DNA from: JAQGMJ01 sp036498945 | GTDB lineage: Bacteria > Pseudomonadota > Gammaproteobacteria > Burkholderiales > JAEUOS01 | Direction of reading: 5' to 3' | DNA: 64,000 nucleotides | Assembly (NCBI GenBank): GCA_036498945.1 | Contig: DASYEQ010000063.1 | Coordinates: forward strand, 1 to 64,000 | Shown here: positions 7,337 to 16,305 of the stretch, piece after piece | Layout of the letters: each line of letters starts with the position of its first letter | Position numbering within the stretch: position 1 is the stretch's first letter | The notes under the pieces: generated by a model | Databases searched by the model: none | What the model saw: only the letters and a program-made list of their open reading frames with translations | Told to the model about the DNA's origin: nothing | Made by a program: the position numbers and the translations under genes

Positions 7337-8647
7337 ATGTTCGGCCTGCCCACCACCGCCACCGCCCCTTTCTGCCCGACCGAAGTGCGCGGCACGGTGC
7401 GCGTATCGCCGCAGGCGCCGCCCTGGCGCAAACTGCTGCAATACGTCGGCCCCGGGCTGCTGGTCGCGGTGGGCTACATGGACCCCGGCAACTGGGCTAC
7501 CGACATCGAAGCCGGCTCGCGCTACGGCTACGGCCTGCTGTGGGTGGTGGGCTTCTCCAGCCTGGTGGCGATCCTGCTGCAGTGCCTGTCGATGCGCCTG
7601 GGGCTGGTGGGCCAGCGCGACCTGGCGCAGCTATGCCGCGCACGCTATTCGAAACCGGCGGCGCGGTTCTTGTGGATCCTCGCCGAACTCGCCATCATCG
7701 CCTGCGACCTGGCCGAAGTATTGGGCAGCGCGCTGGCGCTGCACCTGCTGTTCGGCATCTCGCTGCTGGCGGGCATCGTCATCACCGCCTTCGACACGCT
7801 GATCGTGCTGGGCCTGAAAGGCCAGGGCTTTCGCCAGATCGAAGCCATCGTGCTGGGCCTGATCCTCACCATCGCCGCCTGCTATGCCGTGGAGATGGTG
7901 CTGATCAAGCCGGACTGGGTGGCGGCGGCGCGCGGCTTCATCCCCGCCGCCGCGCAACTCAACAGCGAGCATGCGCTGTATCTCTCCATCGGCATCCTCG
8001 GCGCCACCGTGATGCCGCACAACCTCTACCTGCATTCCTCCATCGTGCAGACCCGCCTCTCCGGGCGCGATCCCGCGCAACTGCGCGAAGCCCTGCGCTA
8101 CTCCACCGCCGACACCGTGGTCTCGCTGTCGCTCGCGCTCGTCGTCAACACCGCCATCCTGGTGCTGGCGGCGGGCGCTTTCCACGCCGCCGGGCACACC
8201 GAGGTGGCCGAGTTGCAGGACGCCTATCGCCTGCTCGAACCCCTGGTCGGCGTGTCGGCGGCGGCCACGCTGTTCGGCGTCGCCCTGCTCGCCGCCGGCC
8301 AAAGCGCGACCTTCACCGGCACCATTGCCGGCCAGATCATGATGGAAGGCTTCCTCAACTGGAGCATCCCCTGCTGGCAGCGCCGCCTGATCACCCGCAT
8401 GCTGGCGCTGGTGCCGGCCTTCATCGGCGTGGCGTGGCTGGGCGAGGGCGCGGTGGGCAAGCTGGTGGTGGCAAGCCAGGTGGTGCTGAGTTTCCAGCTG
8501 CCGTTCGCCATCTGGCCGCTGATCCGCTTCACCAGCGATCGCGCGCTGATGGGCGAATTCGCCAATCCGCCGTGGGTGAAGGCGCTGGCGTGGGCAGTGT
8601 TCGCGCTGATCGTCGCGGCGAACACCTGGCTGCTGCTGCGGCTTTGA
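7337..8647 (+). CDS. mntH: Nramp-family divalent metal (Mn2+/Fe2+) transporter
   Basis: A 436-residue, eleven-helix-type membrane protein of the Nramp family. The metal-site motif DPGN is at residues 49-52 in helix 1 and the second motif MPHN at 226-229 in helix 6. Helix 8-like VALLAAGQSATFTGTIAGQIMMEGF is also typical. It should import Mn2+ or Fe2+ with protons across the inner membrane. No clear ribosome-binding site precedes the ATG. I could not identify an MntR or Fur box upstream. A second long frame inside it is a GC-bias shadow. Confidence 0.93.
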   Translation: MFGLPTTATAPFCPTEVRGTVRVSPQAPPWRKLLQYVGPGLLVAVGYMDPGNWATDIEAGSRYGYGLLWVVGFSSLVAILLQCLSMRLGLVGQRDLAQLCRARYSKPAARFLWILAELAIIACDLAEVLGSALALHLLFGISLLAGIVITAFDTLIVLGLKGQGFRQIEAIVLGLILTIAACYAVEMVLIKPDWVAAARGFIPAAAQLNSEHALYLSIGILGATVMPHNLYLHSSIVQTRLSGRDPAQLREALRYSTADTVVSLSLALVVNTAILVLAAGAFHAAGHTEVAELQDAYRLLEPLVGVSAAATLFGVALLAAGQSATFTGTIAGQIMMEGFLNWSIPCWQRRLITRMLALVPAFIGVAWLGEGAVGKLVVASQVVLSFQLPFAIWPLIRFTSDRALMGEFANPPWVKALAWAVFALIVAANTWLLLRL

Positions 8648-8653
8648 GCGGCC

Positions 8654-9589
8654 TTACTTGAGCATCGACACGTCGATGCCCTGCTGGCGCCGCACCTCTT
8701 CGTGCTTCATCTCGATGTAGGCGTTGCGATCGACCTCGTGCAACTGGCGCGGGTAGCGCTCGGTGGCGTCGTACCAGGCGGCGATGCGCCGGTCCACCTG
8801 CTCGGCGGCGGGCGCCTTCAGGCTGGCGAGGTAAGCCTCGATCGCCAGGTAGTAACGCATGGTGTTGCGCTCGACCACCGCGCGGGTGCCGGTGATGTAG
8901 TCGCTCTTGCCATCTTCGCGCTGACGCGTGAAGCCCACCTTGCCGCGACCGGCGGTAGCGAGATAGGCCTGCATGGCGAAGCGCCCCATGGTGCCGACGT
9001 CGTAGGAATAGGTGAAATGCAGGAAGGTCTTGCCGCCTTCCAGCGGCACCGCCTCCAGGGTCACGCGATAGTGGCTGGTGCCCATCGGCCCGTTGTCGGC
9101 CGTCAGCACCGCCCGCATATAGTCGGGCGAGTAGGCCGCCAGGCGAAAGGCGAAGTCCAGGCGCGAAGCCTTCTCCGGCGCCTCCGGCGTCTTGCTGCCC
9201 ACGCCCATTGCCAGCATGTCGCCCGCCGGGTTGGCGCGGCAATACTTGGTGTTCAGATGCAGGATCATCACCTCGCACCAGTTGTCGGCATGCTTGAGTG
9301 CGCCGGCCACCGTGGCGAAGGAATGGTTCATGCGCGCGTAGATGTCGCCGGAGACACGGCCGCTGTCTTCGCTCGATTCAAGATACAGCGGCTCGCGGAA
9401 CACGCCGCCCATCTTGTCGCTCACCTCGGCGTAGCTGGCGCGCAGGCGCGCGGCGTCGGCCGGGGCTGTCTGCGCCACTGCCACGGTGCACGCCAGGCTG
9501 CACAAAGCGCCGAGCATGCAGGCCAGAAACCAGCCGCCGCGCACCCACGCGTTGCGCGCCCGAAAGGGATAAGCCAGTTCGTCTTCCAT
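8654..9589 (-). CDS. Hypothetical exported or membrane-anchored protein
   Basis: A 311-residue protein with a hydrophobic segment at about residues 17-40 (WFLACMLGALCSLACTVAVAQTA) ending in a plausible signal-peptidase site, so most of it should be periplasmic. The mature part contains GVFREPLYLESSEDSGRVSGDIYA, two Cys (WCEVMILHLNTKYC) and HYRVTLEAVPLEGGKTFLHFTYSYDVG, which suggests an SRPBCC-like beta sheet, but I cannot name a family. The start has GGAG nine bases upstream. It converges on mntH with six bases between stops and has no obvious operon partner. Confidence 0.75.
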   Translation of the reverse strand: MEDELAYPFRARNAWVRGGWFLACMLGALCSLACTVAVAQTAPADAARLRASYAEVSDKMGGVFREPLYLESSEDSGRVSGDIYARMNHSFATVAGALKHADNWCEVMILHLNTKYCRANPAGDMLAMGVGSKTPEAPEKASRLDFAFRLAAYSPDYMRAVLTADNGPMGTSHYRVTLEAVPLEGGKTFLHFTYSYDVGTMGRFAMQAYLATAGRGKVGFTRQREDGKSDYITGTRAVVERNTMRYYLAIEAYLASLKAPAAEQVDRRIAAWYDATERYPRQLHEVDRNAYIEMKHEEVRRQQGIDVSMLK

Positions 9590-9746
9590 GTCCGGGGCTC
9601 CGGCAGTCTGCGTTCCAATATGGAAGGCAGTCTCGCCCCTGCGGCGCCGCGAATCTGTCGGTCAGGCGCCTACTTTGGCGTCGGATGCGGCAGACGGAAA
9701 ACAAGGCTCGCCCGCGCGGGCCTCGTGTAGGCGGCGGACGCCGCGC

Positions 9747-10217
9747 TCAGGCTTCGAAAATCAGGCAGGTGGTGGTACCGTGCGCCAGCAGGCGCCCCTC
9801 GCCATCGGTGATGCGCCCTTCGGCGATGCCGATGCGCCGCCCGCGATTGATCACCCGGCCTTCGGCCCGGATCGGGCCGGTCTGCGGCGTGACCGGGCGC
9901 ACGAAGGAAATCTTGATCTCCAGCGTGGTCGATCCAGACCCCTGCTCGAGGGTTGAATGGATCGCCAGTCCCATGCAGCTGTCGAGCAAGGTGGCGCTCA
10001 AGCCCCCGTGCACGGTGCCGGCCGGGTTGAGATGGCGCTCGTGCGGCAGTGCGGTGACGACAACGCGCCCGCTCTCGGCTTCGGCAATTTCATAGTCCAG
10101 GGTCCGCGCCATGGTGTTGAGCGGCAGCGTTCCGCTCGCCATGCCGCGCACGAAATCCAGCCCGCTGATGGTGCGCTGCCGTTCCGGCGCCACGGTCCCA
10201 TAGTGTCTGTTGGTCAT
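9747..10217 (-). CDS. PaaI-family hotdog-fold acyl-CoA thioesterase
   Basis: A 156-residue hotdog protein. The signature HLNPAGTVHGGLSATLLDSCMGLAI contains the GxxHGG loop of the PaaI thioesterase group, followed by TTLEIKISFVRPV. It should hydrolyse acyl- or aryl-CoA thioesters in the cytoplasm. The start is the ATG preceded by GGGAGAG, rejecting a 29-residue longer version. It follows the citrate-synthase-like gene on the same strand by about 140 bases; a shared transcript is possible. Natural substrate unknown. Confidence 0.88.
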   Translation of the reverse strand: MTNRHYGTVAPERQRTISGLDFVRGMASGTLPLNTMARTLDYEIAEAESGRVVVTALPHERHLNPAGTVHGGLSATLLDSCMGLAIHSTLEQGSGSTTLEIKISFVRPVTPQTGPIRAEGRVINRGRRIGIAEGRITDGEGRLLAHGTTTCLIFEA

Positions 10218-10357
10218 CGGCTCTCCCGCCAAATGGCGATTCACCGTGCCATCGTAGGACGCGCCCGCCGATCCGGCTCGCCGGATTCGGACCTGATCAT
10301 CCACGCCGCCGGTCGCGCCCGCGTCCGGGCGCGGCGGCGACTTGGCGCCGGTTTCGG

Positions 10358-11623
10358 CTAGACGAACTTCGCCCGCGGCCGGATCAGGAAGCCCGCGAGA
10401 CGCTGCTCCAGCACGTGCGCCACCCAGCCCGCCGAGCGCCCGAGGGCGAACAGGCCGGAGGCGGTGCCGGCCGGCAGGTCGAGCGCGCGCGACACCGTCA
10501 CCAGCCCCATCTCGATCGCCGGCAGGGCGCCGAACTGGTCCTGTGCCGCGTCCAGCACGGCGCGAATGTGGTGCACCTCGGGCGCGGTGCGCGGGCTGGC
10601 CGACTGTTCGGCCACGTCCAGCAGCAGGGCGGTGCGCGGGTCGCCCTTGGGGTAGGCCGGGTGGTTGAAGCCGGGCGGGTTGCGCGCGGCTTCCGTCAGG
10701 CGCTTGATGGTGGAAAGGATCGCCTTCTCATCCACTGGCATGGCGAACATCTCCTCCACCTTGTCCGGCATCGCCCCCACCAGCGAGCCGAAATGCGCGC
10801 CCAGCGCGGCGCCGACGCAGGAATGCAGGTCTGCCCCGGTGGAAGCCGCCACCCGCGCGGCGAAGGTGGTGGGATTGAGCTCGTGGTCGGCGCACAGCAC
10901 CAGTGCCTGCTGCAGGGCGCGGTTGGTGGTCTCGTCGTCGGCGCGGCCGAGGGCCGCCAGTACGCCGGTGACGATGCTCTCGCCCTCCTTCAGCGCGTAG
11001 AAGCTGCGCTTCCCGCCGAGAAAGCCGAAGGTGCCGGCCAGCGCGCGGATCAGGCGCCGCGCCGATTGCACCGCGGTGGCGCCGGAGGCGATGCGCTCGC
11101 TGCGCGAACCCTCGGCAATGCCCAGGCCATTGGTCACTACCGACATCAGTTGCAGGATGTGGGCGTTGTCGTGCAACTGCGCCGCCTGCTGGATCCACAC
11201 GCTCACCGCCTCCTGCAGTGGCGGCGACGGCCAGCGCACCATGGTGGAGAGGCCGATGTCGTCGTGATACAGCCCGCTCCACAGATACTCGGCCACGCCC
11301 TCGAAGCTCACGCCCTCGCGCGCCAGGTCGGTCGCCAGGCGCGCGCGATAGCGCGGGCCCTGCGGGGTGATCTCGGTGATGCCGGTCTGGATCACCGGCT
11401 CGCCCCAGCGCATCGCGGAAGCCGCCACCGGGCCATGGCCGGCTCGGGCTTCGGCGCGTGCCTTGGCCTTTTCCACATCCTCGCGCAGGTAGAACGAGGC
11501 GCGGCCGCCGGGCTGCGGAATGGCGCGGATGAAACCGCGGCTGACGTAGGAATACAGCGTCGCCGCCTTGATGCCCAGGATTTCCAGGGCCTGCTCGCGG
11601 TTCAGGTAGTCGCTTTCGGGCAT
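10358..11623 (-). CDS. Citrate-synthase-family protein with N-terminal MerR/excisionase-like HTH
   Basis: A 421-residue protein. Residues 6-50 form an HTH_17/MerR-like domain (LNREQALEILGIKAATLYSY, then a wing ending SFYLREDVEKAKA). The rest is citrate-synthase fold: LCADHELNPTTFAARVAAST (His247 aligns with the first active-site His), HPAYPKGDPR, LFALGRSAGWVAHVLEQ and IRPRAKFV. The usual second His motif GPLHGGA reads GAHFGSLVGA (His277 displaced), and the catalytic Asp of the VDF motif appears to be Glu371. Such HTH-citrate synthase fusions occur in other proteobacteria, with no function known to me. It may be a regulator, a citryl/methylcitryl enzyme, or both. Confidence 0.85.
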   Translation of the reverse strand: MPESDYLNREQALEILGIKAATLYSYVSRGFIRAIPQPGGRASFYLREDVEKAKARAEARAGHGPVAASAMRWGEPVIQTGITEITPQGPRYRARLATDLAREGVSFEGVAEYLWSGLYHDDIGLSTMVRWPSPPLQEAVSVWIQQAAQLHDNAHILQLMSVVTNGLGIAEGSRSERIASGATAVQSARRLIRALAGTFGFLGGKRSFYALKEGESIVTGVLAALGRADDETTNRALQQALVLCADHELNPTTFAARVAASTGADLHSCVGAALGAHFGSLVGAMPDKVEEMFAMPVDEKAILSTIKRLTEAARNPPGFNHPAYPKGDPRTALLLDVAEQSASPRTAPEVHHIRAVLDAAQDQFGALPAIEMGLVTVSRALDLPAGTASGLFALGRSAGWVAHVLEQRLAGFLIRPRAKFV

Positions 11624-11654
11624 CGCTCGGCTTGGCTAGATTATTGGAAGATCA

Positions 11655-11668
11655 ATATTGAACAATAT
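11655..11668. promoter_or_regulatory. AT-rich inverted repeat between the HTH-citrate synthase and lysE-type genes
   Basis: ATATTG-AA-CAATAT (14 bp, perfect 6-bp arms) lies 32 bases upstream of the citrate-synthase-like ATG in an AT-rich patch that contrasts with the GC-rich surroundings. It is a candidate operator for the HTH of that protein or another regulator. Confidence 0.4.
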
Positions 11669-11765
11669 ATGGACTTCCGCCTAGATGAACATGTTGATTG
11701 TGCACATAAGACGTGTTTCCCTGATGGCGGTAAGCTATCAACCTGGATCCCCCGAAGACGCTCCC

Positions 11766-12398
11766 ATGCCCCTGCACCTCTGGCTCGCTTTTGTACTTGC
11801 TTCCGCCATCCTGCTGGTGATTCCCGGCCCCACGGTGCTGGCCTTGATCGGCTATTCCATCGGCGGCGTGCCCCCGCGCGTGCGCGAGCGTGCGGCGATG
11901 GTGGCGGGTGTGGCGCTGGGCGACTGCACCGCACTGGTAGCTTCCGTCGCCGGCCTGGGCGGGCTGCTGGCGGCTTCCGCGTTCTGGTTCACCGTGGTCA
12001 AGTGGGGTGGCGGCCTGTATCTGCTTTACCTGGGTGCGCGCCTGCTGCGGGCCGGCGCTGCACCGGCTGAGCCGACGGTGGCCGCGCCGCTATCCGCGCG
12101 CGGCCTGTTCGCGCGCACCTACATGGTCACCGCGCTCAATCCCAAGGCGATCGTGTTTTTCGTCGCCTTCCTGCCGCAGTTCGTGCAGCCTGGTGTGAAT
12201 GGGGCAGGGCAGTTGTGGATACTGGGCGCCACCTTCATTGCGCTCTCCGCGCTCAACGCCAGCCTCTACGCGACCTTCGCCACGGCGGCGCGGCGCCTGC
12301 TGGCGCGGCCGCGTGCGCAGCGCGGCTTCAATCTCGCGGGCGGCGCCATGTTGAGCGGGGCGGGGATATGGGCACTGCTGGCGCGCCGGCCCGGCTGA
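11766..12398 (+). CDS. LysE/RhtB-family amino-acid exporter
   Basis: A 210-residue inner-membrane protein with about six helices. The signature LLVIPGPTVLALIGYSIGGV near residue 20 and KWGGGLYLLYLGARLLR near residue 75 are typical of the LysE translocator family, as is VTALNPKAIVFFVAFLPQFV. It should export an amino acid or small metabolite. I chose the ATG giving MPLHLWLAF; an upstream in-frame ATG would add 27 non-family residues. It is divergent from the HTH-citrate-synthase gene. Confidence 0.9.
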   Translation: MPLHLWLAFVLASAILLVIPGPTVLALIGYSIGGVPPRVRERAAMVAGVALGDCTALVASVAGLGGLLAASAFWFTVVKWGGGLYLLYLGARLLRAGAAPAEPTVAAPLSARGLFARTYMVTALNPKAIVFFVAFLPQFVQPGVNGAGQLWILGATFIALSALNASLYATFATAARRLLARPRAQRGFNLAGGAMLSGAGIWALLARRPG

Positions 12399-12459
12399 AG
12401 CGGCCCGGTCGCAGCGCCTGAGGCTGGACGTGGCCGACGGTGCCTTGCCGTCCGTTCGT

Positions 12460-12939
12460 TCAGGCCAACTGCTTGAGCAGCAGTTCCATCGCCGCCGCCG
12501 CAAAGGCGCGCATATTGTTGGCACGGTCGGTGGCGCCGGTCTCGATGGTGGCGGCAACTTCGCTTGCGCCGACGCAGGCGACACAGGCGTGACCTGCCGC
12601 GTCGCCATAGCGGTTGCCGGCCGGCCCGGCGGCGCCGGTCTCGGCAATCCCCCAGCTGGATCCCAGGCGCTCGCGGATGTGGCGTGCCAGCAGGAGCGCG
12701 TAGGCTTCGGTGGAAGGGCGCATGCCGGTGAGCGCGTCTTCCGAGATGCCGAGCAGGGCGCTGCGCGACTTGTAGGTGTAGACCACGGTGCCGCCGATGA
12801 AATAGGCGGAGGCGCCGGGCATGGCCAATAGCGAGGCGGCGATCAATCCGCCGGCCGCCGACTCGGCCACGGCAACCGTTTCGCCGCGCGCTTTCAGGCG
12901 CTCGCCGAGTTGTTCGGCCAGGGGCAGGAGATCTTGCAT
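12460..12939 (-). CDS. pncC: CinA C-terminal-domain protein, nicotinamide-nucleotide amidase
   Basis: A 159-residue stand-alone CinA-C (PncC) domain. VAVAESAAGGLIAASLLAMPGAS, YFIGGTVVYTYKSRSALLGI and the later ETGAAGPAG loop are the family motifs. PncC deamidates nicotinamide mononucleotide in pyridine-nucleotide recycling. The canonical AES(C/T)TGG reads AESAAGG here, so the residue after the catalytic Ser is changed. The start has AAGGAAG seven bases upstream. It is last in the minus-strand run after the Bug receptor but over 100 bases away, so co-transcription is uncertain. Confidence 0.85.
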   Translation of the reverse strand: MQDLLPLAEQLGERLKARGETVAVAESAAGGLIAASLLAMPGASAYFIGGTVVYTYKSRSALLGISEDALTGMRPSTEAYALLLARHIRERLGSSWGIAETGAAGPAGNRYGDAAGHACVACVGASEVAATIETGATDRANNMRAFAAAAMELLLKQLA

Positions 12940-13057
12940 CGCGGGCTTCCTTCGCTAGCGGCAGGTGGCGGACAGTTGCGGTTGGACGTAATCGACGGCG
13001 CGTGGTTCCGCGCCGGCGCATCATACCCGGCGCGGGTTGCCGCGCGATGTCGGCCTA

Positions 13058-14026
13058 CTACTCGGACTTGATGTGCGCCTGCTGGATCAGGCGCGCGTAT
13101 TTCGCCTGGTCCGACCTGATCAGCGCGGCGAGCGCGGGGCCGTCGCCGCGGCGGTCCTCGATGCCGGCGGAAAGCAGCTTGGCGTGGATGTCCGGATCGT
13201 CGAGCGCGGCCATGGTGTCGCGGTACAGGCGCTCGGTGACCTCTTTCGGCAATCGGGCCGGGCCCATCAGGGCATACCAGGTCCAGAGGTCGAAGTCCTT
13301 GTAGCCCAGCTCGTCGAAGGAAGGCACCTCCGGCGCCAGGCGGTAGCGCGCGCGGCTGGTCACGGCCAGGCCCTTGAGCCTGCCGCTGGCCAGGTGCGGC
13401 GCCACCATGTTGGCCGACAGCATGGCCACCGGAATCTGCCCGCCCAGGAGATCGGGCAGCGCCGGCGCGCAGCCCTTGTAGGGCGCATGCGTCATGCGGA
13501 TGCCGGCCTGGCTCATGTACAGCTCGACCGCCAGGTGCTGCGGCGTGCCCGGCCCGCAAGAGCCGAAGGTGAGCTTGCCCGGGGCGGCGCGCGCCGCCTC
13601 CGTCAGTTCCTTCAGGCTGTTGATGCGGGCGCCGGCGTACGCGCTGAAAAGCTTCGGCGTGGCGCCCAGCAGGGCAATGGGCGTCAGGTCCTTCTGGCCG
13701 TCGAACGGCACCCTGGCGAGGAAGGAGGGGTTGATCACCATGGTGACGTTTTGCAGCACCAGGGTGTAGCCGTCGGGCGGCGATTTCACCACCACATCGG
13801 TACCGATGTTGCCGGAGGCGCCGGTGCGGTTTTCGATCACCACGCCCTGGCCCCACTTCGCCTGCAGGCCGGCGCCGAGCACGCGCGCCAGCACGTCGGA
13901 GGCGCCGCCGACGCCGTAGGGCACGATGATGCGCACCGGCTTGTTCGGGTAGGTCTCGCCGTGCGCGCCGCCCAGGCACGACAGCAGCGCGGCGGCGAGG
14001 GCGAGGCGGCGTGCGGCGCGGGGCAT
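13058..14026 (-). CDS. Bug/TctC-family periplasmic solute-binding protein
   Basis: A 322-residue tripartite-tricarboxylate-type receptor. It starts with a signal peptide (MPRAARRLALAAALLSCLGGAHG), followed by YPNKPVRIIVPYGVGGASDVLAR. VIENRTGASGNIGTDVVVKSPPDGYTL and the ligand-loop region FGSCGPGTPQHLAVELY are standard Bug motifs. No TctA/TctB membrane subunits are present in this window, as is usual for the expanded Bug families of Burkholderiales. It follows the Pht5-like gene by eight bases, so it is probably the uptake or sensing component for the same carboxylate. Confidence 0.93.
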   Translation of the reverse strand: MPRAARRLALAAALLSCLGGAHGETYPNKPVRIIVPYGVGGASDVLARVLGAGLQAKWGQGVVIENRTGASGNIGTDVVVKSPPDGYTLVLQNVTMVINPSFLARVPFDGQKDLTPIALLGATPKLFSAYAGARINSLKELTEAARAAPGKLTFGSCGPGTPQHLAVELYMSQAGIRMTHAPYKGCAPALPDLLGGQIPVAMLSANMVAPHLASGRLKGLAVTSRARYRLAPEVPSFDELGYKDFDLWTWYALMGPARLPKEVTERLYRDTMAALDDPDIHAKLLSAGIEDRRGDGPALAALIRSDQAKYARLIQQAHIKSE

Positions 14027-14034
14027 CGGCGGCC

Positions 14035-15015
14035 TCACACCTTGACGCTGCTTTGCACTTCGCGCGGGAAGATGTCTTCCGCCGTCATGCGCCTGGCGCA
14101 CACGCCCTGCTCATGCGCCCAGCGCAGGAAGGTGTCGAGGGTGGCGCGGTTGGGTTCGATGCCGTAGGGCCAGAAGTCGTGGCCGAACAGGGCGCGCATG
14201 CGCTCGGCGTATTCGGCCAGCCAGGCCATCGGCGCGTGCGCGGCGGTGATGTCGGCCAGACGCGCCATGCTGGCGTCTTTCGCCGCGACGCAGGCCTTGT
14301 AGAGATTGGTCGCCAGCCACGGGTGCTCGCGGAACAGTTCGCCCTTTATCGCCAGCACGTGCATGATGGGGAACACGCCGGTCTCGCGGAAATACACTTC
14401 CTCGCGCGCGGCGTAATCGGGATACATGCGCACGATTCCCTTGCCGAGGTTCTGCGGCGGGCGCGCGGTGAAGGCGCAGTCGATCTCGCCGTCGAGCAGC
14501 ATCTGGTTGAGCGACTTGGCCGGCGCGGCACGGTAGCGCAGCCCGGCCGGCAGGCTCAAGGCAACCTTCTCCATGCGGCCCGGCGTGTTGACGCCCGCCT
14601 GTACCCACTCCACCTCGTTCAGCGGCACGCCGCCCTCTTCGACCAGCAGGCCGCGCGAATAGACCGCCGCCGTCTGCGCCCATTCCGGCACGCCGACGCG
14701 CTTTCCCCGCAGTTGCGCCAGGGCGGTGAGGCCGGAACCTTCGCGCACATACATCGAGGAATGGCGAAACGCGCGCGAGACGAACACCGGCAGGGCGATG
14801 AACGACTCGTCGCCCTGGCTGCGCAGCGCGACGTATTTGCCGAAGGAGAGTTCGGAAATGTCGAACTCGCGGAATTTGACGAAGCGGTAGAAGATCTCTT
14901 CCACCGGCAGGGTCAGCGCCACCAGGTCGACGCCATCGACCGGCACCTGGCCGGTGGAAAGGTCGCGGAAGTGGTCGTAAGGGCCAATGGCCAGGGACAG
15001 GCGCAAGGGGTGCAT
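14035..15015 (-). CDS. 4,5-dihydroxyphthalate decarboxylase (Pht5)-like protein
   Basis: A 326-residue protein of the group annotated as 4,5-dihydroxyphthalate decarboxylase, which has a periplasmic-binding-protein-like fold. LSLAIGPYDHFRDLSTGQVPVDGVDL, ISELSFGKYVALRSQG, LPVFVSRAFRHSSMYVR and LRGKRVGVPEWAQTAAVYSRGLL are characteristic. There is no signal peptide, consistent with a cytoplasmic enzyme. It is flanked by an LLM monooxygenase and a Bug receptor, a context fitting degradation of an aromatic or related carboxylate. The exact substrate cannot be read from sequence, and transporter-like annotations exist for this fold. Confidence 0.82.
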   Translation of the reverse strand: MHPLRLSLAIGPYDHFRDLSTGQVPVDGVDLVALTLPVEEIFYRFVKFREFDISELSFGKYVALRSQGDESFIALPVFVSRAFRHSSMYVREGSGLTALAQLRGKRVGVPEWAQTAAVYSRGLLVEEGGVPLNEVEWVQAGVNTPGRMEKVALSLPAGLRYRAAPAKSLNQMLLDGEIDCAFTARPPQNLGKGIVRMYPDYAAREEVYFRETGVFPIMHVLAIKGELFREHPWLATNLYKACVAAKDASMARLADITAAHAPMAWLAEYAERMRALFGHDFWPYGIEPNRATLDTFLRWAHEQGVCARRMTAEDIFPREVQSSVKV

Positions 15016-15101
15016 GTTGTTTCCCGATTCGACGTATTGTTGTCCGCCTGCAGCACGGCGGCCGCGGCAGTGTACGCCAGTTGCGCCCGGGCGCGCGCCC
15101 T

Positions 15102-16106
15102 TTAGGCGAACTCCGGCATCACCTCGCGCGCGAAGCGCCGCAGCGACTCGATCGAGCCGCCGACGTCCATCAGCAATACGTATTCGATGCCCTGTGCCTG
15201 GATGATTTTCAGGCGCTGGACGATCTCGTCGGGCGTGCCGATCAGGGTGGTGGCCTCGGTCTGCGCGCGGAATTGCTCGGGGGAAGTCGGCACCGCGAGC
15301 GAACTCGGCGGCGCGCTCGGGTTGACGGTGAGCTTGCGCACGTTGTCGAGGAATTGCGCGCGCAATTCGTGCTGCGCGTCGCGCTCCTTGGCGTTCAGCG
15401 CCATGTGCAAGCCGCGCGTCAGACCCACGCTCATCGGGTTGAAGGTCTTGCCCATGCCTTCGACGGCTCCGCGATAGGCGGCCAGGCGCTGGCCCGAGAC
15501 TTCCGGGGTGGAGAGCTGGTCGAGCAGCACGTTGAAGCCTTCGCGCGCCACCGTGCGGATGACATCGAGATTGCCCGCGCCCACCCACAGCGGCGGGTGT
15601 GGGCGCTGCACCGGCGCCGGCTCGAACACCACGTTCTCGTAGTTCCAGCGCTTGCCGTGATGCGAAAAGCGTCCGTCGCTCGCCCACGCCTTGCGGATTA
15701 CTTCCAGGCATTCGGCGTAGCGCTCTTCGGCCTCGTCCATCGAGATGCAAAAGCCGGAGAATTCGGAATAGCGGTAGCCGCGTCCCACGCCGAAGTCCAG
15801 CCGGCCATTGGACAGCAGGTCGACAGTGGCCGCCTGCTCGGCCAGCAGCGCCGGGTTGTGCCAGGGCAGCACCGTCACCGCCGTGCCCAGGCGCATCTTG
15901 CTGGTGCGCGCGGCAAGGTAGGCCAGGAAGGTGAGCGAGGCCGAGACCTGGTTGAAGCCGGTGAAATGGTGCTCGACCATGAACACGCTGTGAAAGCCCA
16001 GGGCTTCCGCTTCGCAGATGTAGTCGACGTACTTGCGATAATCCTGGCTGTCGCTTACCGCTTCATTGCCGCGCGAGGTGGCGCCGCCGAAGAGTCCGAA
16101 TTTCAT
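15102..16106 (-). CDS. LLM-class flavin-dependent monooxygenase (luciferase-like)
   Basis: A 334-residue bacterial-luciferase-like protein. MKFGLFGGATSRG, the EAEALGFHSVFMVEHHFTG strand-helix and RLGTAVTVLPWHNPALLAEQAATVDLLSNGRLDFGVGRGY are the family core. TLIGTPDEIVQRLKIIQAQGIEYVLL is the typical end. These two-component enzymes use FMNH2 supplied by a separate reductase; an FMN-reductase-family gene lies about 2.5 kb away on the other strand. It probably oxygenates the substrate of the surrounding catabolic cluster. Confidence 0.9.
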   Translation of the reverse strand: MKFGLFGGATSRGNEAVSDSQDYRKYVDYICEAEALGFHSVFMVEHHFTGFNQVSASLTFLAYLAARTSKMRLGTAVTVLPWHNPALLAEQAATVDLLSNGRLDFGVGRGYRYSEFSGFCISMDEAEERYAECLEVIRKAWASDGRFSHHGKRWNYENVVFEPAPVQRPHPPLWVGAGNLDVIRTVAREGFNVLLDQLSTPEVSGQRLAAYRGAVEGMGKTFNPMSVGLTRGLHMALNAKERDAQHELRAQFLDNVRKLTVNPSAPPSSLAVPTSPEQFRAQTEATTLIGTPDEIVQRLKIIQAQGIEYVLLMDVGGSIESLRRFAREVMPEFA

Positions 16107-16305
16107 TACCTGGCTGTCCCCAATGTCGTTGTGCCGTTCCCTGCATGCGGAACAGTCGCGGCGATTGTAGGCACGGCTGGACGCCGCGCGCATCGCGTGC
16201 GGCGCTTATCAAGAGGATTGAATACGCCCGGCTTATCCGGCCCATCGCCCGCGCGAGCCGATGCAGCGGATTACTGCTTCGCAATCGCGCGCGGCAAACC
16301 GGCAC

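Noticed and set aside
7297..8661. Second plus-strand frame of 454 codons across mntH
   Set aside because: Frame-shifted shadow rich in Arg and Ala; the other frame has DPGN and MPHN.
10415..12070. Plus-strand frame of 551 codons across the HTH-citrate synthase
   Set aside because: Antisense to a recognisable citrate-synthase fold and full of Gly/Arg/His runs.
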